This document shows, in pieces, positions 20,240-31,844 of a stretch of DNA of 64,000 nucleotides. Source of the DNA: Sympetrum striolatum (taxonomy: Eukaryota > Arthropoda > Insecta > Odonata > Libellulidae). The notes beneath the pieces are model-generated. The model saw only the letters and a program-made list of their open reading frames with translations. It had not been told where the DNA came from and did not search any database. The DNA is taken from the NCBI GenBank assembly GCA_947579665.1, contig OX388351.1, forward strand, positions 1,302,001 to 1,366,000, written 5' to 3'. The position numbers and the translations under genes were made by a program. The first letter of the stretch is position 1. Every line of letters starts with the position of its first letter.

Positions 20240-23200
20240 TCTTGGATAGATGAAAATACAGTACGAATACATTAGAAAATAAGACAACAGAAAAAATGTT
20301 CTATATTTCTAGCATTTATTTCCATTACAAGGAAGTACCTGATTTCCTTCCATCCAGGAAAGCGATCAAAGAAGCAATTCTACCGCCACTAAAGAAATAA
20401 GGAAGAATATATCAGTATTCCAAATGTTCCAACTTTTTGCAAATGAGGTTCTTCAGCGTTACATCTCTTTTGTATCATTTGATTTCCTAACATATTTTTA
20501 GTGGCAAAGCGCTGTTTCTCACCCCATCTCTGTTTTCTCAGAGACTATCTCTGCAACCCATTTCTCATGTTTTATTTGTTTTCGAGAGGAATCTCCTTCC
20601 GCTATTTTTACAGCCTCTCCAACGTTATTTTCCTCCATTCATCCCTTTCGATCCTAACTTTTGCTCTTCGGAGAATTCATCGCACTATCCTAGGCCACTC
20701 GTGTTCTGTACAATCCTCTGAAAAACTGCGGATAAACAAGACAAGAAATATGTCCTGAGGAACGAAGTTTCGCGTGAAACTTCTCTATATCATATTTCTG
20801 TGTTATATTCTCAATGTCAAAGCTTACGTGATGTAAGTGAAAGATCACATCGATATCCGAGCTCTTTATTTTTGAATTTCTATGAATAGCAAAAGGGTTG
20901 ATGCCTTTTCTAGCGTATCATTGTCACAGATAGGTGCAGAGGCGATTTGATTTTAAATACGACATTCCTAGATTTTGTTTGGCTGATATCTACGGTTTTT
21001 AGTTCGCCAACGTATCGAATTGTACTCTAAAAATAATTACTTGCCTAAGAATAACTATGACGCTTGAGAAATATTTTCGAGACATCCATTGGCCCGAGCG
21101 TCAAATGAACAAACCATTGATTTTGTACATGATGGTTGATTCCACGAACTACGGCTAAGGCATTTCGAGCATATCTTTTATTGGTTCAAATAACATTCTA
21201 TATATTTTATAGTAAATTGAAAGTAGAAAAAACAGTAAAGGTGCAAGATACCGTAGGCTAGAGAATGAATAATACAGCTGATGATAAAAAATTAACAAAA
21301 AATTCATTTTTTTTGGAATATAAAAGAAAAACACTTGAGCACTGAGAATAGAGTTTTTGACTTAAGTTGATGTATGCCATATTGAAGTCCGATACTGTTA
21401 CTTGAAATTATATTACTTGACCAATTTAAAGATTTCGATTATCATCCTAAGTCAATCTCGTCCATGTTTTTTTATTTTGCCAATACTTATACATTCAAAA
21501 GAGCGTCATTTAGTTTGCTTATATTGACCATTTACTTATCTGAATATACCTTAATCATTAAAAAATCGTAAAAGAAATAGTAAGAAAGGAAAGAATAATA
21601 TGGAATAATTTAAATTGATCTTATGATTGCCATGGGTGATGCATCTAACATTTAGAAAATATAGTTATAGCCTTAAAATTAGTCAAATTCTGTTATCACT
21701 GAAAGACAATTGAAAATAATGAAATTAGGGTAACCCATTCTAGGTTGATTTGAAAACATCACCATAATTTCAACCGCATTTGGAATTTATTTCGACCATT
21801 ATATTTTTTTAAATATTTAGGATCACACTCAAAGTTAAACCTGTTCGTTAAATTAAGGTTTCTCATTTTGGTGTTTCAAATACAGTAGTCTTTACCTTAT
21901 GCAATAAATCTTGATTAGCACTTGAGCGGAGCTAATTCAGTGTGGCATTGTAATTGATGTTTATTTCGCTCTATCCGGATACTTGCGCGAAACGAGTGAA
22001 ATATAAATGAGAACGAGGAACGGTTGGAATCCTTCCTCAGGGTTCAATCAGCGAAACCTACCCAAATTATTTTTTTACGACTGAATAAAGAACTCTTATA
22101 CATCACCAAATTAATCCATTCGGATTTTTAAAAGTCTACGTTCCAAATCCTAAACCAGTATAGCAGCAATTTGTTAAAAGGTTTTCAAATCGTATTTACA
22201 ACCACTTTTCGTAAGTGAGATCATTTTTTCCATATGCGATCTTGCCATGTCTTTATCGGTCTATGTAAGGTGAGATAAGCTATCTATAGCACTGTAAGAA
22301 AGACTTAGTATTGATTTATATACTGTGTACCTAAAGACCCTTAAAAGAGTACTAAACATCATTTTATGTGGCTGTGTTTAACAAAGATTTTAAGATTTAT
22401 GCTATGTTAAAATTCATACTTGGAATTATCATTTTTTGGCAATTATTATTTTATGGATCGTAGAATGTGTTTGTATTACAAGGGTTCTTGGTTGGTTACA
22501 GAGGTGTCACCTAGCACAAGTCAAACAACGGCAATAAATAATAAACAAATAAATATTGATTATAAATAGAAGTCTCTAATAGTTTCAATAAAAATTACGT
22601 TCTAAAATGTATAATAATAGGCAAGTTATTCCAAAAACTACACAATATCCAGTTCATATCTGTAAAGTTAATAAAAAATATGCTGATTTCTGTTGCTACA
22701 ACAACAGTGTTTCCTCTAGCAATATCTTTCTAAAGCTAAGGGAAGGTAGTAAACTTAAGAATTTAATCCTCCATTGTTCAACACAACTGTTTTGAATGCA
22801 AGTACTCGTTTCCTAATAAATATAGTATCATAGACAGAGAATAATTCTTCTATTTTTTCTTGCCTGAATATTACTACTGTTGAATTCGGATATTAATCGA
22901 GGAAGATCAATGTTGAAAATGAATTGATAAATTGAGTAGGAAAACTAAGCTGACAAATTGGTATTTTATTATTTTCCTTTCTATCGCCTCTAGAAGTTAT
23001 TTCTGAGGCGCAATAGACACTTTCCGCGAAATCAGGTAATGGTTTCGTCCCCTGGCCAGAGAAAACAATGAATTTCTAACAGTTTTCTTGGAAAATCAAA
23101 GACAAATATAAATATTTACAGCTATGCCACAGGTAAATAGATTTTTTCGGTACAGCGGTAAAGAAAAACACAGAGGCTTGGGGATGTATCGTAGAGATTA

Positions 23201-23755
23201 CTACGAAGTTAACCTCGGTAACCAGCTATACGAACGTGATGGAACTTGACAGAAAAACTAAATTAATAGAATCGTAATGGCAACAGAGACTAATTAAAAG
23301 AACACTGCCTTGGGGATGAATACAAACAACGTTTTGTTAGGAACAGATGTTGAACAGAGCGGGGAATTGATTTTTTCTTGATTGAGTGGGATCAAATGTA
23401 AATAGGGAAAATGGAAGAATAATTTAATAGGAGATTGATTGTTCCACGAGGAAAATACTTACGTAAAGGGAAGCAAAGCTACTGAAGAACTTCTTTGGAT
23501 CAGACCACATTTTTAACAACGAAAAACTTAAACAAAATACACCTAGAATAAAGAAGCCTGATAACTTCTCCACATAAACACAACCAAATTTTATGAAATT
23601 CCTTACAAACATGATGGTTACAGAATAGAAAAATTTGAATGATTCACATCTATGTATGTATAAAGTTGAAGTATGTACTAGACAAAATATGCGAACATGA
23701 GAATTTTTTAATGGAAATTTGTAGAGGATAACAAATAACTGTCGAGAGCGTGGAA
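20240..23755. other. No gene recognised
   Basis: AT-rich sequence with only short chance frames. I see no tRNA-like box, no long inverted repeat and no transposon motif. Confidence 0.5.
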
Positions 23756-23764
23756 ATTATTTGA

Positions 23765-23965
23765 ATGTATATAGCTATGTCCACACTTGTGCAAATTTCT
23801 ATTCGACACACTCATGCGTCATACCGCACGGTATGATAATGGAGAGGCATGCAATAGCGCATGCCTCTCGCAAGTTTGCTGGACCTCTTTTTCATGACGC
23901 ATGCATCAGCGCACGTAAATGCAACCAGTTAGAGTTTCGTTTAAAATTCTGTGCGTCTTTCCAGT
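23765..23965. repeat. MITE-like repeat with GAGAGGCATGC hairpin (copy 1)
   Basis: It starts TATGTCCACACTTGTGC and contains an 11-bp perfect hairpin GAGAGGCATGC/GCATGCCTCTC (23,842-23,852 and 23,859-23,869, 6-nt loop). Further GCATGC and GCGCA motifs follow. The segment at 31,650-31,840, read on the minus strand, begins TATGTCTACACTTGTGC and also carries GCATGCC palindromes. The two are therefore probably diverged copies of one small element. The right boundary is uncertain. Confidence 0.4.
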
Positions 23966-23969
23966 GATT

Positions 23970-24825
23970 TCGATATCAGTTTATTTAGTTTATAAATAAA
24001 ATCGACTGAGGCAGTATTGATATTGAGGAAAGTCATTACGAATGATTTAAAATGGTATTCACTTCTTCGCTAGTTTCATTGGAATAATTGAACGATCATT
24101 TTCAGGTCCGCAAAAACAAACACATATGTTATAAAATAAATAAAACAAATACATAACTTTGTTTATAAATACATAATATTAAATATCAGTAAATGACATC
24201 TCCGCCATAAAGTGTGACCCCACTAAAGCAGATCATTGCTGTGTTAAATTCATTTCAAATCGAGTACCTTAAGAGCGATAAACTTACATCGCGCAAAAAC
24301 GTATTTAGTGCCCTATGGTTATATAAACATGTAAATAAATTCAACAGTGGATACAATTATATATTCGTGCAAGAGCCGAATTTTTCTGCGCACTTTTTCA
24401 TGCTGAGCACAAGGCCCCTCTTCTTAAACTCGAGGGAGGGCTCCCCTTATCAGTTCTCCCGTGGCAAAGAAGCGTCATTGTCATAAATCGGCTGGAAAAT
24501 TCCTCACATGCTCATTCAACAATTCCTTGTCAATTCTCTCTTACTAAACTACCGATGCCTCAATTACTGTAATTTCATAGCTACTTCTTTTCATTGTGTA
24601 CCAGTACCTGCTGCATTTCCCACCCTAGGCTTTTGTTCGACTCTGTTACTTTTCTCAGTTTTTTAAATAAAATTAGGTACCCCGGCTTATAATGGGGTCG
24701 GCTTACATGCGAGTATAAAATGTATATTCTTTCACAAATACTGCTAGTAAGACTATTGAAATATCGGCTATTCGGTTTACATATAAGTGAAAATATTAAA
24801 TCTGGAGGGTAAAACTCCATATATT
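23970..24825. other. No gene recognised
   Basis: Nothing supported. Confidence 0.5.
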
Positions 24826-24829
24826 GATT

Positions 24830-24905
24830 TGTGTTTCGGTTGCCTCAGTGAGGATCTCCGTTCGAGCCCCAGCCAAGACACTATTTTTCACTTCTTGTAC
24901 AACCT
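24830..24905 (+). repeat. tRNA-derived SINE-like fragment (family S2)
   Basis: B-box-like CCGTTCGAGCCCC (24,858-24,870) is followed by AGCCAAGACACTATTTTTCACTTCTTGTACAAC. That order parallels the end of the copy at 33,358, where the B box precedes ACTATCTTTCGCTTCTTGTGCAAC. The A box region is weak. Confidence 0.4.
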
Positions 24906-24909
24906 CAAT

Positions 24910-26620
24910 ATTATATCTTCATATTCATCTCTGTGTAGAATTGATTAAAAGAAATGTATTTTCACTTGAACAATTTTATTGAAAAAGGAAGCATCAATCT
25001 TAGTTTTTAATATTTTTAAGTGAGAGTGTATGTCCGTTTTTCTTCCCCAAGAAAATAAACATTTTGGTTATGATCTTTCTAAACTCATAGAGCAAAAGCA
25101 TAATTCAATTCTCATGCAAGTGACCTCCAGAGTAACTTCTGCGGCTCGAATATTATATTTATTTCATCATAACTCAGGATGATCCACTCTCTGCTGAGTC
25201 AGAAAATTAAATGCGTAACTTCCCATTGCTACATAAAACGCAAAGGCATTATTTCACTCTAAAGACGGTGTAAACCGCATCACGCATCAGTGTAATTCAA
25301 TTAGTGAAACCGAAAGACTTCTGCAACTATTAATATCTCTAAGAATTTGAAGCCCAATCGATATAAAGATTTTACCATCTTAATTATACAGTAATAAATA
25401 GTTTTGTCTCGAAAAGGGATGAGTCGTTTGAGCTCTCTTTTCCCCTGATTAGTTTGAGGGACCTGACCACAGATACGAATATTCCATTGCGCAATTAAAC
25501 CGAATGTTTCAGCCTGCTTTTCTGGTGGCTATTCTATCCCTATGGGTAGTAGATAAGGGGTGACGTGGAGGTGGATTTCGCAAACAAGAAACATAGGAAT
25601 GCTTCGCGTGTAGTCATGTTTTTGGCCTTCATTTTCAGTACTTCACGTGCAACCGAGTTGTTCACATCGAAAACGTATCTTTCAGAGGACTTACCTATAT
25701 TGGCAAAGTGCAAGTGTGTTTCGTGCTCTATCACCAAGAAATTGTACTTCCAGTTTTTCTTGCTGAACATACAAGAATTTAAGTCAGCTTAGGAAGTGCT
25801 GCGGAAAATAATTCGAGTGTCGCGCAATTGCCCTAAGAAATATTGTGGAATTGTGACTGCAGTGCTTATTCATAAAATGTCATTAATTTTCTGTCTTTAA
25901 TTTTCAAAGTACACTTATTTCACTCAGTTAACGGAGAGTGTTAGACGAAAGAATATACGTGTTAAGAGGTGTTGCTTTTGTGAGCGAAAATGGATACAGT
26001 GAGGTTGAGCAATTACTTGGCAAATTACTTTTTTCGTCACCAGTGGTCATCAGATATGTTGTAATGTATTCGCTCAAAATAAAGTTTTGTAAGGAGTGCG
26101 ATGATTTGTTATTTAAAGCGTTATTTGAGGAAATCTAAAGAGGTAAGAAAATACAATCAATTGCTTCTATGCGATGTACTTCATGCCGTATTTTTTAAAC
26201 GAATTGCAATTTTTTTACTGTAAATTTATCAAGTGACTGATTATATTTCTCACCGCAAAATACGGAAATTCTAACGTTCCAGTAATTCGCTTTTTATTGA
26301 ATCAATTGTTATTAAAAAAAGACCTTAAATTAAATAATGCATTAGCTGATATAATGACGATATGCAGATTTGATCTAATCACATGACGGCTCATGAAAAA
26401 AAGTAATTCTTTAGAATCGAAGAGTATTTTCGGCTGAAACATTCGAACTTAAATTACTCATACCTGTTGTATAGTTTTATCTAGAGAAACGACTGTAAGC
26501 TATTGATTTTAACTTGAGCATAATAGTTGTTTATATAAATGTGGCTGTGATGGAGTCAAACTGCTATTCTTTTGATTATATATCCGCACTATGTAAGTAA
26601 AACATTGCGTCCAGAAAGCA
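24910..26620. other. No gene recognised
   Basis: Two chance frames overlap on opposite strands near 25,540-25,790, but neither translation resembles a known family. Nothing supported. Confidence 0.45.
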
Positions 26621-26627
26621 TTATTAT

Positions 26628-27130
26628 TAAAAGTAAGATTTTTAAATACATCCTTTTTTTCTTTTTTAATTAAAGTTGATTATAATGAATGTAGACTTTA
26701 ATTTGACAGTACTACGAAAGTCATTTTTCGGCTATTTACTTGATATTTAATTAGGAAGCTTTGATTTAAACCATTAACTCTGGTGAGCGATATAATTTAA
26801 AACAAGATTTTCAAATACATCTTTTTGTTCTTTTAAATGAAATATGGTTGTAATTAAATAGGTTTTATTTTGATTACTATCACGACTACTTAAATCGTTT
26901 TCTTGCTATTTTCTTGATTGTAAAAAATTTTGAAATAAACTTTTGATTTTAGAAAATTTTTATGTAAACTATTATTTCCGAAAAGATGTGTTATTTAAAA
27001 AACGAATTTTAAATCCATTTAATTTTCATTGAAATGAAAGTGGACTATAATGTAAGTAGATTTTATTTTGACATGAAACACTAAATTCAAAGTGCTATTT
27101 TTGGCACAATATATTATTTAACTATCTTAC
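26628..27130. repeat. Decayed tandem repeat, three units of about 170-195 bp
   Basis: Units begin near 26,628, 26,799 and 26,995. Each runs: an A-rich start, AAGATTTT.AAATACATC (third unit ATTTTAAATCCATTT), a T-rich tract, an A/T-rich block with TATAATG/TTGTAAT, then AGACTTTAATTTGACA / GGTTTTATTTTGATTA / AGATTTTATTTTGACA. Units have diverged strongly. The length fits an old satellite monomer or an internal expansion of a lost element. Confidence 0.45.
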
Positions 27131-27519
27131 TCTCAATACAAGGTATAGTAATTGTACCAAGAATCTTAAATAAAACGTGAATTGGTAAAAAGAAAAGAGC
27201 TATCGGCAAATAAAGTAATATAAAAAATAAAGAATAAATTAATATTTACTAGAAAAGTCAGGGAAAACAGGTTAAGGTCAACGTGAGCCTTTCTTGGCTC
27301 ATCTGTTAGTATCTGGTTTTCAAAATTGTATGGTATACTTATATAAATATTATATAGACTGATTTAAACTATATATAGGTACAAAATATTACACAAGGCA
27401 TAGAATGTGTGATAACATTTAATATTTTTTGTTCCAAATTTAAAAGAAGTCACTTAAAAATTATCCTTAAGTCTCAATTTATAGACAAACTCTATCTTTG
27501 GAGCTACAGCCCTATGTGA

Positions 27520-29640
27520 GCTTCCACCCCGATCAGCCTCCTCTTCTCTGTCATCTGACTTTCATCTTCTTCATGTCGTTTATGAAATAGCCATCTCAAT
27601 GTGGACCTTCCTATCCATCTAGTGACATCAGTCTCCCTTATATCACCTTATTCAGCATAGCTGTTTCAAGCATCCTTTCCACATGGTCCAAACATTATAT
27701 TCTCAAAGATTTTGTGAACTTAACTACATCTTTCCCAATTCATTATTGTCTTTAACTCCTCTTTGGTTCTCCTTTGCCATAATCCATTCTCAATAATAGA
27801 TCGGTATATTCTCTGCAATTGCTTTCAAATCTTACCAGGGCCATACTCTTGTGTGATTGTGAGTGTCCATTTTTATGCTCCATAGGTTACTACTGGTCTG
27901 GTAATTGCATTATATATTTGTGTTTAAGTGTTTCTGTTTATGAACTTCCTCTTGAGTATCTTCATATTTGCAAAGTAAGTTTTATTCCTTGCTTGTATTC
28001 TTTCATTTATTCATATTATGCTTTTTGTAAGCTATATATTCAAGATATTTAAACTCTTCCACACTATCAAATCTTATCTGTTTTATCTCCAAACCCTGGG
28101 TGACTATAGGTTTGCCAGAGAAGTTCATAAGCAGATATTTAGGTTTGCTGGTATTAAGTATCAATCCCATTTTGCTTGCTTCTTTCTATTTATTTGTTAA
28201 ATATTGTTCCTCTTTGATCTAATTTTTCTTCAGCATTGTCTAATCCTAGAATATCCTTGCTTTATCCCAGTGCTGAATTCAAATTCATTTTAGTATGTAT
28301 TTTTACTTTAGTCATGCTCTTCTTCAATGACTTTTGAATCAATAGAATTATTTTCGATGGAATTTCCATGTCCTCCATTGCTTCTCAGAGTTTGATCCTG
28401 TTTATACAATCAAATGCTTGCATAAAATCTACAATAGCATATGCAGTTGAACATTATGATCATAGCATTTATCTAAAATTTGTCTGAATATAAATAGTTG
28501 GTCTATTGTACTTCTATTGGATCTACTCCCACAAAGAGAATCTCCAATTATCCTCCCAGTTACTACTTTCAGCCTTTCTTTTATGATGATTACATATACT
28601 ATATTTAACAGTATTTTCCATCTATATTTCTGGTGAACCAGTTTATTTCCCTTTCTATATATTGGGCTTAGGATTTCCATGCTCTATCCTTCTGGCTTTT
28701 TTCTGCTTCCTATATTATACAACTAAGTTTATGTATAGCATCACTCATTATATCTCCTCCATATTTTACTAGCTCTGCTGCAATATTTTCTTCCCTGGGT
28801 CTTTATTATTTTTTAACTTTTGTATGCATTGTGCAATTTCCAGCCTAGTGGGTTTAATTCTGAGCAAGTTTGATTTGATTGATTATATATTTGATTCTTT
28901 CCTTAGCCTGTCATTTTCCTCAGTTGTTACTCTCTCCTTATCTTCCCTACAGAGAAGTTCTTTGAAATGTTCTACTAATCTTTCCAGAACTTTATTCTCT
29001 TCTTGGACTACATTTCCCTCCGTATTTTTAAATCCTTCCATTATTGGTTGGCATCCTCTTTTAACCTTTTCTAAAACTTAGTAGAACTATCTCTGTTTAT
29101 TCTGTTTGCTGTATTCTTCTATATTCTCTAGCTTTTCTCCATTTTCTCCTTTTTTCTTGCATATTCTATTTGTTTCCTTCCTCATTTCTTGGTATCTTTC
29201 AGTGCCGTTCTGGTTTCTTTCCTTATCATGCTTTCTCTAGCTTTATTCTTCTCCTGTATAATTTGGGCACACTCGTTGTTTAACCAATCAGCATGTATAA
29301 TTCTCTTGTTTCTTCCGACAGTTTCTTCCACAGCTTCTTTGATTGTTTTCTCTTTTTTTCTAATTCTTTTTCTAAGGTAATTTTATAAGTTTTTTCATCT
29401 GCTGTTGGTTTGCATTTTCCTAGCTAATCCTTTTAGATTTTGCTTCGGGTCTTCCTAGTCTTCATTTAACTAATCTGTGTCCCATATTCTCTTAACTATA
29501 TCTGGACCTTTTTCTGTTGTAATTATTCTCTCCCTTAACTTTGCTTTAAATAGTTAATGATCCGAGTCACAGTTTGGCCATTTGCAGCTTCTTATGTCTA
29601 TTTCTAATTTATCCATTATTCCTCATCTTTCACAGCTTTT
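27520..29640 (-). mobile_element. LINE (non-LTR retrotransposon) relic
   Basis: Minus-strand order matches a non-LTR element: end of the AP endonuclease (SCKWPNCDSDH and KAKLRERI near 29,600-29,510), a basic linker (RIIHADWLNNECAQII near 29,280), reverse transcriptase, and a C-terminal tail. The element is truncated at its 5' end near 29,640. It carries many stops and frameshifts and is an old copy. The endonuclease and RT wording resembles the insect LINEs often annotated as craniofacial-development-protein-2-like, which belong to the RTE/Jockey grade; I cannot place the clade exactly. Confidence 0.8.
27550..29610 (-). pseudogene. LINE endonuclease/reverse transcriptase pseudogene
   Basis: The reverse transcriptase copies element RNA into DNA at a nicked target. 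Recognisable pieces on the minus strand: ILSPIYRKGNKL and LLNIVYVI (28,680-28,590), the fingers region; IIGDSLCGSRSNRSTIDQLF (28,560-28,490), which corresponds to the YQxGFRxGRST box; VDFMQAFDCI (near 28,430-28,400), motif A with its catalytic Asp; and GIKQG near 28,260, which corresponds to the GVRQG box. The YADD region that should follow is missing, apparently deleted. Thumb-like LNTSKPKYLLMNF and VEEFKYLEYI lie near 28,160-28,050. The C-terminal RRTNEELKTIMN stretch lies near 27,770. Stops and frame changes occur throughout, so no product is expected. Confidence 0.75.
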
Positions 29641-29644
29641 CCTC

Positions 29645-29895
29645 GGCTGAGATTTCGCTTGAAATTGCGTCACTCCCTGCAACGTCTAACTAATTATTCT
29701 TCCATCACTTTTTCTATTAATAAAATTTTATAAAAATAATTGTATCATATTTTTTTACCGTTAATGCTCTTCGATAGTTGAATAAAGTAGACCGAATGGT
29801 ATGAAAGCAATTCTTTGGTTCCATTTTCGTACATTAAGATATTTCCAATTTTTTCTTGTGCAATAGCATCAAAAATATTTACTTCAACATTAAAG
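29645..29895. other. Short spacer between LINE relic and PLE2
   Basis: AT-rich, with nothing recognised. Confidence 0.4.
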
Positions 29896-29899
29896 AAGC

Positions 29900-31400
29900 T
29901 CTGTTCAAATCGATGATTATTAAAGACTGAGAAACTTCACCTCTCTGAATCCAACCCTTTACCCCCGCGTCTTTATGGACTTCCAAAAAATACATAAGGA
30001 AGACATCCTTATCCTCCCAATGGTTTCTAACATTTCTTCCCTGCGTCATAAGCTGGCCACTGAATTTAATCATTTAATTGCAAATTTATATGACTTTCTG
30101 CCATTGTGTGCAAAACTCAGTGGAATTTGCGCGTAAAAGTGAAAGACTTGAAATTACCTTACAATGCAAAACTCTTTCGATGTTTATAACTCATTTACCA
30201 GAGTTCCTTGTGTAGAGTCTGTTGTTGTGTTGGAAAGGTTACTAAAAAGGAACAATGCGGATGAAGTAGTAACTAGTAACCTGTTGTCGTTGGCGAATGT
30301 GTGTTTAAAGAAATCTTTTTTTCAGTTCCAATGTGGTTTTTACGAACAAAAAGATGGTCTTGCCCTGTTTTAGCTAACATTTTCATGGACTCCATAAAAG
30401 AGAAATTTTTTTATTCAAATTTCCATTTGATAAAATTTATTTTATGCTGGTTTCGGTACGTTGATGTCATCTTTTGTTTTTGGGCCGGGAAAAACCGACA
30501 ACTCTCTTCCTTCGTCTCTATCCTGGATTGTATCCATCCTGGTATTTCATTTTCCCATGAAATTGAAACTAATAACACCTTGAACTTTCTTAACCTCACC
30601 CTACGTCTAGTTAATCAAAAATTCGAATTAAATGTTTATATTTATATTATTATACAGACCATCAACTTATATTAACAGTGCCATCCCCTTTACTTCCAAT
30701 CACCACTACTCACATAAGCTAACCGCTTTTCACTGCCTTATCCACAGATTATTTAATATTTTCTTTATCTACTATAAACTTTCTTCGCGAGCTTAAAACT
30801 ATTAAAGAAATACCTGTTGCAAATGGTTATTATAATGGTTCAACCGAAAGAAAGACGCATAATCGACAATCGACTTTTTCCTCTTGCATCCTAATCTCAG
30901 ATGGATTCCCCACGACGCGTCACGACGTGTTGACGATCCGTTTGAAGGTAATATTTCGTACAAACTTGCCAATCTCTTCACAATATTCAATACTGTGCCA
31001 GTTTTTAGAAATAAAAACAACTTAAGGAAATTTTTATGTCTTCAGAAAGACAATGTAGAACCTTTTTATAAATGCGACGTCTATAAATTAATTTGCGATA
31101 CTTGCAAATCTCTCTACATCCGTCGTACTTCCCTAAATTTTAATGTTCGCATTAAAGAGCAGTTCAATGCATTCATAAATGCTTCATCTTATTCCCACTT
31201 TGCGAAATCCCTTAACGTAAACAAATATTCCAGCAGTTTTTCGCCCGACATTTTCCATTTTGAAGATAATGATAAACGCATTCGAACAATTAGAGATTAT
31301 TCGATACTTTCTATCCTCTAGCTGCTCTCTCACAGAGATTATTCGATACTTTGTATAAACCTAATTGCTCTCTCAGTAATTAATATCTTTTTCAAACCCC
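29900..31400 (+). mobile_element. Penelope-like element PLE2, degraded
   Basis: Plus-strand coding fragments follow the order of a Penelope-like polyprotein, from the PKIHK box (near 29,970) to the GIY-YIG region (ends near 31,320). Neither pseudo-LTRs nor a hammerhead core was found on either side. A 42-bp tandem duplication (31,292-31,375, AGAGATTATTCGATACTTT repeated) lies at the 3' end. Confidence 0.75.
29955..31321 (+). pseudogene. PLE2 reverse transcriptase/GIY-YIG pseudogene
   Basis: Pieces, in order: FQKIHKEDILILPMVSNI, matching the PKIHK...RPI box (near 29,965-30,020); FTRVPCVESVVVLERLL, the motif A region after the catalytic Asp (near 30,190); FFQFQCGFYEQKDGLA (near 30,320). A deletion then removes the expected MGSPLSP. 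LANIFMD follows near 30,375. Motif C reads RYVDVIF (near 30,455), so the YVDD box has lost its second Asp. SNHHYSHKLTAFHCLIHRLFN lies near 30,700. The last part, FRNKNNLRKF, KDNVEPFYKCDVYKLICDTCKSLYI and RIKEQF (31,000-31,170), is the linker and GIY-YIG domain, with GIY changed to DVY and YIG to YIR. There are several frame changes. It is non-functional. Confidence 0.8.
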
Positions 31401-31645
31401 TCTCCTCAACCTCAACACTGTCAATAGCTTCATTTCAGCTGGAATAGCTTCTCGGAAACTAATATTTTTCTTTGAAATAACTGGTTCTATTATTCGTCAC
31501 AACTTGTAAAAAGTTTGCTTAGAGATGCGTATAAAATTCCGGAATACGTTTACATCATGCTGAAGTTCTCTGAGTAGTCCAATATTTCGATTTCTGTAAA
31601 ACTGCTTTGTCCACAGGTCCCGTTGCTTTTTTCTTTTACGTGCAT
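31400..31645. other. No gene recognised
   Basis: Pyrimidine-rich near 31,380-31,430, possibly the 3' region of PLE2 as in PLE1. Otherwise nothing. Confidence 0.35.
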
Positions 31646-31649
31646 TTTT

Positions 31650-31840
31650 TTAAAACACACCTGCACAAATGGCTATCACACTTGCCGATTCTCTATCCAT
31701 CATGACGCACAGTAGATAATGCAGTGTGGACAACAAATGAAATGCCTCATGAGGCATGCCCGAAAGGCATGCGCAACGCATGTTGAAAGGGAAAGGGAAG
31801 AGGAAAGCGCACAAGTGTAGACATACCATAAGAATGATAA
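31650..31840. repeat. MITE-like repeat with GCATGCC palindromes (copy 2)
   Basis: On the minus strand it begins TATGTCTACACTTGTGCGC, as does 23,770. Inside, ATGCCTCATGAGGCAT is a perfect 16-bp palindrome, and GGCATGCCCGAAAGGCATGC is a further repeated motif. It encodes nothing. Boundaries are approximate. Confidence 0.4.
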
Positions 31841-31844
31841 AATG

